Shown: one piece after another, positions 45,536 to 53,455 of the stretch
Numbering within the stretch: the stretch's first letter is position 1
Layout of the letters: each line of letters starts with the position of its first letter
Assembly (NCBI GenBank): GCA_947460235.1
Contig: CANHGK010000011.1
Location: 1 to 64,000, forward strand
Source of the DNA: Paenibacillaceae bacterium
GTDB taxonomy: Bacteria > Bacillota > Bacilli > Paenibacillales > CANHGK01
Direction of reading: 5' to 3'
Length of the DNA: 64,000 bases
Notes under the pieces: model-generated
Database searches by the model: none
The model's input: the letters and a program-made list of their open reading frames with translations, nothing else
What the model was told of the DNA's origin: nothing
Program-made: the position numbers and the translations under genes

Positions 45536-46858
45536 ATGTCACATTTGATTAAACCACTGCTAGGAAGTAAGTTGCCAGAAATCGCATATGGTAAAGGGAT
45601 GTATTTGTATGATTCAAATGGAAAAAAATACATTGATGGTTGTTCCGGGGCGGTTACGGCGAATATTGGTCACGGCGTTCCTGAAGTCATTGAAGCGATT
45701 CATCAACAAATGCAGCACATTAGTTTTGTATATCGATCGCAATTTACGAACCGTTGTGCTGAGCAATTGGCTGAAAAACTACATCAGAAGGCAAGTTCGC
45801 TTGGTGAGTACGAAGTGTTTTTTGTGAATAGTGGATCCGAAGCTACTGAAACCGCGTTAAAAATGGTATGGCAAGCAGCTCAGGAACGCGGGGAATACGA
45901 GCGGGATATTATTATTTCTAGGCAAACAAGTTATCACGGCATTACACTCGGAGCGCTGGCGCTATCGATGCATGAACAAAGACGGAAACGATTTACAAAA
46001 CAGATGATTAATGTTCCTTCGTTTCCTGTTCCGCATTGCAGTCAGTGTCCCTTAGGAAAACAGTTTCCCGCGTGTGCGCATGCTTGTTTAGATCCACTTG
46101 AACAATTGATCAAGGAACTTGGACCGCACCGAATTGCCGCAGTAATTACTGAACCAATAGTTGGTGCAGCCGGAGGTGCCATTGTGCCTCCAGATGGATA
46201 CGAAGCGCGATTGAGAGCGATTTGTACCAAGTATCAAATTTGCTGGATTGATGATGAAGTAATGACTGGGATGGGACGTACGGGAAAAACATTTGCAGTT
46301 GAATATAGTGACGCTGCGCCAGATATTATTTTGCTAGGTAAAGGCTTAGCTGCTGGATATGCACCGCTCGCTGCAGTGCTCGTTCGTTCATCGTTGATAG
46401 ATTCCATTCGCAAAGGTTCGAAAGTGATTATGGCCGGTCATACACACTGTGCAAATCCAATAAGTGCTGCAGCAGGGCTTGCCGTTCTAGAATATATTGA
46501 TACGCATCAATTGATTCAAAATGCGTTCGTTCAAGGTGATCGTATCAAAACGGAATTAACAAAATTAATGCATACATCACCGCTTATCAAGGAAGTGCGA
46601 GGGCGCGGACTCTTGATTGGTGTGGAATGGAATCCTGAGTACATTGGCATTCATGGAAAACGATTCACGCCGAATGATTTAATTTCCAGTGCCTTTGAAA
46701 TGGGCATGTTACTATATCCGGCCGGAGGAGCAAACGACGCTGCGCTTCCAAGTGTTATCGTGGCACCAGCGCTAACAATTACAGACCAAGATGCAATTGA
46801 AATCATCGATTGGTGGAAAACGTGGATTACTTATCTAGAACTGTTTTTGGAGGGATGA
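45536..46858 (+). CDS. yodT: YodT-like class III aminotransferase
   Basis: This fold-type I PLP aminotransferase has 440 residues, close to B. subtilis YodT. The PLP lysine is K269 in LLGKGLAAGYAPLAAV; IDDEVMTGMGRTGK (~238-251) holds the pyridine-binding Asp; FFVNSGSEATETALKM is the phosphate-binding segment. An extra Cys-rich loop, CSQCPLGKQFPACAHAC (~165-181), is a family feature. Inferred substrate: N6-acetyl-beta-lysine, giving 3-oxo-6-acetamidohexanoate. ATG 45536 is 8 bases after GGAGG; the earlier ATGs at 45521 and 45530 are too close. It is the first gene behind the sigma-54 promoter. Confidence 0.85.
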   Translation: MSHLIKPLLGSKLPEIAYGKGMYLYDSNGKKYIDGCSGAVTANIGHGVPEVIEAIHQQMQHISFVYRSQFTNRCAEQLAEKLHQKASSLGEYEVFFVNSGSEATETALKMVWQAAQERGEYERDIIISRQTSYHGITLGALALSMHEQRRKRFTKQMINVPSFPVPHCSQCPLGKQFPACAHACLDPLEQLIKELGPHRIAAVITEPIVGAAGGAIVPPDGYEARLRAICTKYQICWIDDEVMTGMGRTGKTFAVEYSDAAPDIILLGKGLAAGYAPLAAVLVRSSLIDSIRKGSKVIMAGHTHCANPISAAAGLAVLEYIDTHQLIQNAFVQGDRIKTELTKLMHTSPLIKEVRGRGLLIGVEWNPEYIGIHGKRFTPNDLISSAFEMGMLLYPAGGANDAALPSVIVAPALTITDQDAIEIIDWWKTWITYLELFLEG

Positions 46859-46861
46859 GTG

Positions 46862-47506
46862 ATGCATAAGGATAAATGGACGACGGCGATGGGAGCAATT
46901 CGTTCGATTCATTCTGGCCAAACCGTGATGATCGGTGGATTTGGTGGAACTGGTACTGCCCATAATTTGATTGATGCACTACTTCAAACGGATATTCATG
47001 ATTTGACAGTAATATGCAATGATGGTGGGTTTCCGACTAAAGGAATTGGCAAGTGGATTGCTGATCGCAGAGTTCGAACATTAATTGCAACACATGTTGG
47101 GAATAATCCGCTCGTGACTGATCAAGTTAATGAAGGTTTTTTAACGTTGCAATTGCACCCGCAAGGTATTTTTGCTGAAAAAATCCGTGCTGGTGGCGCT
47201 GGGTTGCTTGGGATTCTCGTTGAAGAACGTTGGGCAACACCGGGAGCGACATTTGTCCATGAACTTGGAGGATATTTTGAACACTCACTTACAGCAGATG
47301 TCGCACTCATTGGAGCACAAACGGCTGATAATGCCGGAAACCTCGTGTACTTACAAACGGAGCGCAATCATAATCCAATGATGGCTATGGCAGCACATAC
47401 GTCGATCGCAGAAGTGCGCGTGCATGAATCGAATATGTTAGATCCAGAGCAAATCATTACACCTGGTTGTTGGATTCAGCAGCTGGTGTTGCGAGGTGAT
47501 CACTAG
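46862..47506 (+). CDS. 3-oxoacid CoA-transferase, subunit A
   Basis: This 214-residue alpha subunit belongs to the CoA-transferase family I (AtoD/ScoA type; YodR/YodS in B. subtilis). The CoA-binding glycine loop is VMIGGFGGTGTAHNLIDALL (~22-41), with the later GGAGLLGILVEERWATPG segment. GGAGGG precedes ATG 46862 by 7 bases. It overlaps subunit B by one base. Likely role: activate 3-oxo-6-acetamidohexanoate to its CoA ester, taking CoA from the 4-acetamidobutyryl-CoA formed by thiolysis or from another donor. The substrate is inferred from context. Confidence 0.87.
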   Translation: MHKDKWTTAMGAIRSIHSGQTVMIGGFGGTGTAHNLIDALLQTDIHDLTVICNDGGFPTKGIGKWIADRRVRTLIATHVGNNPLVTDQVNEGFLTLQLHPQGIFAEKIRAGGAGLLGILVEERWATPGATFVHELGGYFEHSLTADVALIGAQTADNAGNLVYLQTERNHNPMMAMAAHTSIAEVRVHESNMLDPEQIITPGCWIQQLVLRGDH

Positions 47507-48093
47507 TGGATCTTCAACTGGAACAACGAATGTTAACAACTGCAGCTTCAATCGTGAAACCTGGGATGATAATCAATCTAGGATTTGGGTTGCCAACGAA
47601 ACTGATGGCTTTTGTCATGAACATTCCAGATGTGTTTGTTCATGCTGAAAATGGAATCCTAGGACTTGGACCTCCTCCTGCCGCTGGTCAAGAGCAAAGC
47701 GGGCTGATTAATCCTGCGGGTGAAGCTGCAAGTGCAATGGACGGATGCAGTTATTTTGATAGCAGTCATTCTTTTTCAATGATACGCCGGGGATGTATTG
47801 ATATTGCTTTTCTTGGCGCATTGCAAGTCGGTTCAAACGGTGATTTGGCAAGTTGGAAAGTTCCTGGTGCGCGCATTAGTGGGATGGGCGGTGCACGTGA
47901 ATTAGCCTATGGAGCAAAATCCGTCGTCGTGCTCATGAATCATACGGATCGACATGGTCATCTAAAAATGATGCATCGTTGTACGTATCCTTTGACCGCA
48001 TCAGGTGTTGTCCATTATGTAATCACTGAAAAGGGATTTTTTCATATTCAAAACGATGATTTTCAACTGGTTGATTCGTTTGAGATGCCGTAA
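47506..48093 (+). CDS. 3-oxoacid CoA-transferase, subunit B
   Basis: This beta subunit carries the catalytic glutamate E48 in HAENGILGLGP, which forms the covalent CoA thioester. It also has the IDIAFLGALQVGSNGDLASWKVPG segment and SGMGGARELAYGAKSVVVLM. At 195 residues it is shorter than the usual ~215-220, lacking some of the C-terminal end. The GTG start overlaps the subunit A stop, indicating coupled synthesis of the two chains. Confidence 0.87.
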   Translation: MDLQLEQRMLTTAASIVKPGMIINLGFGLPTKLMAFVMNIPDVFVHAENGILGLGPPPAAGQEQSGLINPAGEAASAMDGCSYFDSSHSFSMIRRGCIDIAFLGALQVGSNGDLASWKVPGARISGMGGARELAYGAKSVVVLMNHTDRHGHLKMMHRCTYPLTASGVVHYVITEKGFFHIQNDDFQLVDSFEMP

Positions 48094-48111
48094 AAAATGG
48101 AGGCGAGGACA

Positions 48112-49293
48112 ATGACAAATGGTACACGTCAAGCGGTTCTTGTCGATGGCATCCGAACGGTTGTTGGAAAAGCTGGAAAATCATTAAGAAAACGTTCTGC
48201 AGTTCAATTGCTCGAACACGTCATTGTCTCGATCTGTAAAAAAACAAATATTTCTACCCAGGAAGTTGAACAATTTATAATTGGTCACGGCTATGTGCAT
48301 GGAAACGGATTAAATAGTGCTCGTCAAGCATCACTTCGAGCAGGCGCTCGGCAAGAAAGTTCTGGGCAAGTAGTTATCCAAGCATGCGGTTCCAGTTTAC
48401 AAGCGATTTGGCAAGCAGTACTAGCAGTCAACCATGAACCAGAACTGATCACAATTGCCGGCGGTGTGGAATCAATGAGTACGATACCTCATTTGTTGAA
48501 TATGAGGACTTCTGATCTTTATGGCCATCAACAGTTACGGGATGCCTTGATCGCAGATGGACTGGAATGTTCAGTAAGTCATTATTTGATGGGACAACTC
48601 GCGGAAAAAATAGCTTCAAAATATGAAATTAACCGCACTGATCAAGATGAATACGCATTACATTCGCATCAAAAAGCATCACGAGCTGAACAATTAGGTC
48701 ATTTCAATGCTGAACGAATGATTTTCCCGGAATTAAGTGCCGATGAATCCATTCGACACGATGCATCGCTCGAAAAATTAATGAAACTGCCAACGATTTT
48801 TGAAGAGTACGGAACGGTTACCCCTGGAAATGCTTGTCCGATGAATGATGCTGCTTGTGTGTTACTTGTCATGGATGAACAGATTGCATTGGATCACGGG
48901 TATCAAGATTATTTTCGCATCATAGGCCAGGCGGTTTGCGGTGTTGATCCGATCTGGATGGGACTTGGCCCCGTTCCGGCAACGAATAAAGCATTATTCC
49001 GTGCAGGCTTAACGCTACAAGACATCGATTGGATTGAATTAAATGAAGCATTTGCCGCGCAGGTGCTTGGTGTTATCTGTGAGTGGGAACAATTCGTTCC
49101 AGACGTCGAATCAAAAATTAATCCACTCGGTGGAGCAATTGCGCTAGGGCATCCCGTAGGAGCAACTGGTGCGATTTTAGTGAATCGTGCGATGCAAGGA
49201 TTACGTAGAACACAAAAACAATATGGATTAATTACATTATGTATGGCTGGAGGCATGGGCTGGTCGATGATCATTGAGCGAATCACGCGCTGA
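48112..49293 (+). CDS. Thiolase (acetyl-CoA acyltransferase)
   Basis: This 393-residue thiolase has all catalytic residues: nucleophile C92 in QACGSSLQAIW, NEAFAAQ, H347 in GHPVGATGA and C377 in LCMAGGMG. The loop after the nucleophile (CGSS) departs from the common CGSG/CASG. In this operon it would cleave 3-oxo-6-acetamidohexanoyl-CoA with CoA to acetyl-CoA and 4-acetamidobutyryl-CoA, which is inference. From memory, the B. subtilis yodPQRST-kamA cluster does not have this gene. ATG 48112 is used because GGAGGCGAGG lies before it and covers the ATG at 48097. Confidence 0.9.
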   Translation: MTNGTRQAVLVDGIRTVVGKAGKSLRKRSAVQLLEHVIVSICKKTNISTQEVEQFIIGHGYVHGNGLNSARQASLRAGARQESSGQVVIQACGSSLQAIWQAVLAVNHEPELITIAGGVESMSTIPHLLNMRTSDLYGHQQLRDALIADGLECSVSHYLMGQLAEKIASKYEINRTDQDEYALHSHQKASRAEQLGHFNAERMIFPELSADESIRHDASLEKLMKLPTIFEEYGTVTPGNACPMNDAACVLLVMDEQIALDHGYQDYFRIIGQAVCGVDPIWMGLGPVPATNKALFRAGLTLQDIDWIELNEAFAAQVLGVICEWEQFVPDVESKINPLGGAIALGHPVGATGAILVNRAMQGLRRTQKQYGLITLCMAGGMGWSMIIERITR

Positions 49294-49309
49294 TTGGAGG
49301 TGACACCTG

Positions 49310-50593
49310 ATGGAGCAACTAAGAATGAACATTCATCAATGGTTAATTGAGCATCAATGTTCGATCATCGATCATTTACAACGATTAATTAAAGCCGCCG
49401 GACATCCCGATCAACCAGAAAACCACGTTCAAGATGTTTTTATCAATCATTGGAACCAGAATAATTATGACGTCCGAGTACATCCCTTAAATGAAGTAGA
49501 TTGGACGAAGATTCCAATATTATATTTAGCCAAACCAGTGGAACAACTCAATCAATTATCAAATGTATCCGCGCTCATCCGCGGAAGCGGTGGTGGTCGT
49601 TCACTACTACTAAACGGTCATGTGGATGTCGTGCCAGTAGGTAAAAGAGAACAATGGTACGTTGATCCGTTTGGCGGAGAACTGATTGATGGAAAGGTTT
49701 ATGGACGAGGAGCAACAGATATGCTCGGGGGCATTGTATCGATGGAATATGCACTCGAGTCGATTCGAAAATGTGGAATTAAGTTAAAAGGTGATGTGAC
49801 CATATGTGCGGTTGTCGAAGAGGAAAGCGGAGGCGCAGGAAGTGCTGCTTCTGTTTTACAAGGGATAACTGCAGATGCTGCAATAATTGCTGAACCAACG
49901 GCTTGCCAATTGTATCCGATCCAACAAGGCTCACAATGGTTTCGAATCCATATCCGCGGAAAAGGAGCCCATGGTGGGACTAGGGATCTAGGCGTTAGTG
50001 CCATTGAAATCGGGATGAATGTGATTAAAGCAATTCATCGTTTGGAAGCAAACAGGCATGAACGAGGATTTCAAGCACATTTACACCGCGCAAATGGAAT
50101 TGCATATCCAATAAACATTGGAACATTTCATGCAGGGAATTGGCCATCGAGTGTGGCGGATGAAGCAATTTTGGAAGGACGATATGGATTAATGCCGGGT
50201 CAAAGCATGCAGGCGGCATTTGCTGAAATGGAAGATGTTATATTGAAATTGAATGCGCAGGATAAATGGTTAGAAGAACATCCAATTACATTGGAATGGT
50301 ATGGTGCGAGATGGTTACCGAATGCATTGGAAGCTGAGCATCCATGGTATGACGTGTGGAAGCAACTTCCGATTCGATTGGGACGGGATATTAAAGCAGC
50401 ACCATGGGGTACGGATGCAGGTTGGTTAGCTCATATCGGAAATATTCCGGTGATGGTGTACGGTCCCGGAACTCCTGAACAAGCACATCAACCGAACGAA
50501 TCCATTTTAATTTCAGATGTAATCCTTGCAGCAGAAGAAATCGCAATTGCAATGATGCTTTGGTGCGGTTATGACATTGACCAACAGGAGTGA
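49310..50593 (+). CDS. yodQ: YodQ-like M20 deacetylase
   Basis: This 427-residue M20 (ArgE/DapE/ACY1) metallohydrolase has metal ligands H104 and D106 in NGHVDVVPVG, Asp in GRGATDMLGG, Glu in VVEEESGGAG (catalytic plus ligand) and His in PEQAHQPNE near the C terminus. The dimerisation domain (~205-320) is intact (GKGAHGG). It matches YodQ, assigned to N-acetylated intermediates of the beta-lysine pathway. Here it should remove acetate from 4-acetamidobutyrate to give GABA. GGAGGTGA precedes the ATG. Confidence 0.87.
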   Translation: MEQLRMNIHQWLIEHQCSIIDHLQRLIKAAGHPDQPENHVQDVFINHWNQNNYDVRVHPLNEVDWTKIPILYLAKPVEQLNQLSNVSALIRGSGGGRSLLLNGHVDVVPVGKREQWYVDPFGGELIDGKVYGRGATDMLGGIVSMEYALESIRKCGIKLKGDVTICAVVEEESGGAGSAASVLQGITADAAIIAEPTACQLYPIQQGSQWFRIHIRGKGAHGGTRDLGVSAIEIGMNVIKAIHRLEANRHERGFQAHLHRANGIAYPINIGTFHAGNWPSSVADEAILEGRYGLMPGQSMQAAFAEMEDVILKLNAQDKWLEEHPITLEWYGARWLPNALEAEHPWYDVWKQLPIRLGRDIKAAPWGTDAGWLAHIGNIPVMVYGPGTPEQAHQPNESILISDVILAAEEIAIAMMLWCGYDIDQQE

Positions 50594-50598
50594 TGAAC

Positions 50599-51927
50599 AT
50601 GCGAAAATTCATCAACATGCGAACAGAACTACCAGGCCCGATTGCAAAGTCGATGTTAGACCGTCGAATTGCTGCGGTTGCTCGCGCCCCTTACCATACG
50701 TTGCTTAGTTTTATTCATCACGCACATGGAGCAATCTTGACTGATGTAGATGGGAATACGTTTATTGATTTTGCGGGTGCGATCGGAACACTAAATGTAG
50801 GGCATTCACCAAAACAAGTTACGGATGCCATTCATGCTCAAATTGATCAATACATTCACACCTGTTTTCATGTTGTGATGTACGAACCGTATATTGAACT
50901 TGCTGAAACATTGAATAAACTTACGCCAGGAGATGTTGAGAAAAAAACGATGTTCTTTAATAGTGGTGCAGAAGCCATTGAGAACGCGATCAAAGTAGCT
51001 AAACGCTTTACAAAACGGCGTGGTGTCATTTCATTTGAACGTGGTTTTCATGGTCGCACATATATGGCACTCTCTTTAACAAGTAAAAATAAGCCGTACA
51101 AAACAGGTTTAGGTCCATTTTTAACGGACACATATAAATGTCCATATCCAGATTATTATCACATGGGAAGTTTGAGCGAGGATGCGCTCGATGATCATTT
51201 GTTGCAACGAATTGAACAAATGTTTTTGACCGAAATTCCGGTGTATGATATCGCGTGTGTTGTCATGGAACCAGAACAAGGCGAAGGCGGATTTATCGTG
51301 CCTTCTCAAAAATTTGTCAAAGGAATCAAAGCACTGTGTGAACGATATGGAATGCTATTTATAAGTGATGAAATTCAAAGTGGATTTGGCAGAACCGGAA
51401 AATTCTTTGCAATTGAACACCATGATGTCGTACCAGATCTGATCACGATGTCCAAATCGATTGCTGCAGGTATGCCACTAAGTGCGTTAACTGGTCGTGC
51501 AGATGTGATGGATGCTGCAGATATTGGTGAAATCGGAGGGACGTATGGTGGGAGCCCAGTATCCTGTGCTGCTGCACTTGAAGTAATTAAATTGATTCAT
51601 TCCGAAAACTTACTTGAACGCGCGGTTGAACTCGGTAACCAAGTTCGTCTTCGATTGACTGGTTTGCAAAATACACATGATTTTATTGGAGATATACGAG
51701 GACTAGGTTCGATGCTCGCAATTGAAATTGTAAAAGATCCAACAACTAAAATGCCTGATTCAGAGCGAACGAATCGAATCATTAAATATGCACTTGATCA
51801 TGGATTAATAATTTTAACTGCAGGAATTTATGGTAATGTCATTCGTTTATTGTATCCTTTAGTCATTAGCGATGAACAATTGCAGGAAGGTTTGGATGTG
51901 CTCGCGGAAGCAATTGAGCATTCCTAA
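50599..51927 (+). CDS. gabT: GabT-like 4-aminobutyrate aminotransferase
   Basis: This is a second class III PLP aminotransferase in the operon, 442 residues. The PLP lysine is K286 in TMSKSIAAGMPLSALTG; FNSGAEAIENAIKVAK and FISDEIQSGFGRTGKF are the cofactor motifs; EPEQGEGGFIVP and GGTYGGSPVSCAAALEV are typical of GABA transaminases. Expected reaction: GABA plus 2-oxoglutarate to succinate semialdehyde and glutamate. ATG 50599 is 8 bases after CAGGAG. Position after the deacetylase and before an aldehyde dehydrogenase supports the GABA assignment. Confidence 0.87.
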   Translation: MRKFINMRTELPGPIAKSMLDRRIAAVARAPYHTLLSFIHHAHGAILTDVDGNTFIDFAGAIGTLNVGHSPKQVTDAIHAQIDQYIHTCFHVVMYEPYIELAETLNKLTPGDVEKKTMFFNSGAEAIENAIKVAKRFTKRRGVISFERGFHGRTYMALSLTSKNKPYKTGLGPFLTDTYKCPYPDYYHMGSLSEDALDDHLLQRIEQMFLTEIPVYDIACVVMEPEQGEGGFIVPSQKFVKGIKALCERYGMLFISDEIQSGFGRTGKFFAIEHHDVVPDLITMSKSIAAGMPLSALTGRADVMDAADIGEIGGTYGGSPVSCAAALEVIKLIHSENLLERAVELGNQVRLRLTGLQNTHDFIGDIRGLGSMLAIEIVKDPTTKMPDSERTNRIIKYALDHGLIILTAGIYGNVIRLLYPLVISDEQLQEGLDVLAEAIEHS

Positions 51928-51957
51928 ACAATTCTCCTGTGACAAAGGAGGTTGGTC

Positions 51958-53394
51958 ATGAAAAACGAACAAGGGATCATTGGACTTTTTATTGACGGAA
52001 ATTACTTTTTTACGGAGCAAACGGTAGAGCATCGAAATGTTTATCATCAAACATTGCTTGGTCACTTGTCACAAGCGGACGCAACACATCTTAATCTGGC
52101 AGTGGAAGCGGCGAGCAATGCCCAAAAGCAATGGGCGATGTTACCAGCCTACCGTAGATCGGAATTACTTTTTGCGCTAGCTGAGGAACTGCAACGGAAT
52201 ACAGAGGAAGCGGCGATGTTGATCGTTGCGGAAACAGCGAAGCCGATTACGCTTGCACGCGCAGAAATTATGCGTGCAGTGACGACGTATCGTTTATCTG
52301 CGGAAGAAGCAACGCGATTGCAAGGGGAAACGCTTGTCATGGATGCCGTGCGCGGTGGTGAAGGAAAGTCGGCATTTACCGTATTAGAACCCGTTGGCGT
52401 CATCGCAGCGATCACACCATTTAATTTTCCGTTTAATTTGGTTGCACACAAAATTGGACCAGCTTTGGCTGCAGGAAATGCAGTGATCATCAAGCCTTCA
52501 AGTCAAACACCATGTTGCGCACTTTGGATTGCTGAAGCGGCAAAACGCGTTGGAATTCAAGATGGTGTAATTAATGTAATCATAGGATCAGGTGGGATCA
52601 TCGGGGATGCGTTGGTTACACACAAAGGTATTCAAATGATCAGTTTTACTGGAAGTTTCGATGTTGGGCTTCACATACGAAGCATCGCTGGATTGCGTAA
52701 AACGCTGTTAGAGCTCGGTTCAAATAGTGCGGTGATTTTGGACCAAAGTACAGATATCAATCTAATCGCCCCGAAACTTGCATCAGGTGCATGTGCGTTT
52801 TCTGGTCAAGTATGTATTTCCATTCAGCGAATCGCTGTCCACGAATCGCAACATGATCAATTGTGTTCACTTCTTAAAACCATATTTTCAGGATGGATAG
52901 TTGGTACTGATCCGGCTGAATCAAATACATCAATGAGTAAAATGATTAATTCTAGTGCGTTAATCAAAGCAAAAAATGCAGTTCAACAAGCAAAAAATGC
53001 AGGTGCCACAGTTATTTGCGGCGATGATTATCACGAAATGTCGATGTGGCCGACGGTATTAACGGATTGTCCATCGCATTTAGATATCGTACAACAAGAG
53101 ATGTTTGCGCCTATCGTTGTTATCCAAAAATATCGCGATATTCAAGAGGCAATCGACTGGGTAAATGATTCGAGGTATGGACTTAATACCGGATTTTATT
53201 CAAATAATTTGAAACATGTATGGCATGCCATTCGTACGATTAAATCTGGTGCATTACTTATTAATGAAATTCCAACGTATCGGGCAGATCATATGCCTTA
53301 TGGCGGAGTGAAAGATAGTGGTACTGGAAAAGAAGGAGTAGCATATGCGGTTCGTGAAATGTGTCATGAAAAATTAATTGTAATTCAACCATAA
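51958..53394 (+). CDS. Aldehyde dehydrogenase, probable succinate-semialdehyde dehydrogenase
   Basis: This 478-residue NAD(P)-dependent aldehyde dehydrogenase has Asn in TPFNFPFNL, general base E252 in LELGSNSAV and nucleophile C286 in SGQVCISIQR; FTGS marks the cofactor loop. The C-terminal PYGGVKDSGTGKEGVAYAVREM is standard. Following gabT, it most likely oxidises succinate semialdehyde to succinate. The overall sequence resembles the broad aldehyde dehydrogenases of Bacilli as much as GabD, so the substrate is inferred. ATG 51958 is 6 bases after AAAGGAGG. It is the last gene of the operon. Confidence 0.85.
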   Translation: MKNEQGIIGLFIDGNYFFTEQTVEHRNVYHQTLLGHLSQADATHLNLAVEAASNAQKQWAMLPAYRRSELLFALAEELQRNTEEAAMLIVAETAKPITLARAEIMRAVTTYRLSAEEATRLQGETLVMDAVRGGEGKSAFTVLEPVGVIAAITPFNFPFNLVAHKIGPALAAGNAVIIKPSSQTPCCALWIAEAAKRVGIQDGVINVIIGSGGIIGDALVTHKGIQMISFTGSFDVGLHIRSIAGLRKTLLELGSNSAVILDQSTDINLIAPKLASGACAFSGQVCISIQRIAVHESQHDQLCSLLKTIFSGWIVGTDPAESNTSMSKMINSSALIKAKNAVQQAKNAGATVICGDDYHEMSMWPTVLTDCPSHLDIVQQEMFAPIVVIQKYRDIQEAIDWVNDSRYGLNTGFYSNNLKHVWHAIRTIKSGALLINEIPTYRADHMPYGGVKDSGTGKEGVAYAVREMCHEKLIVIQP

Positions 53395-53406
53395 ATAGAA
53401 TAAATA

Positions 53407-53455
53407 AAAGCTTTCCATGAACAGTTGAACTGTCCTTAGGAAAGCTTTATTTTTA
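53407..53455. terminator. Terminator between convergent transcription units
   Basis: AAAGCTTTCC (53407-53416) pairs with GGAAAGCTTT (53439-53448). An inner ACAGT-TGA-ACTGT hairpin and T-rich sequence follow on the plus strand; the minus-strand flank TTTATTTA is also T-rich. It probably serves both directions. Confidence 0.8.
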
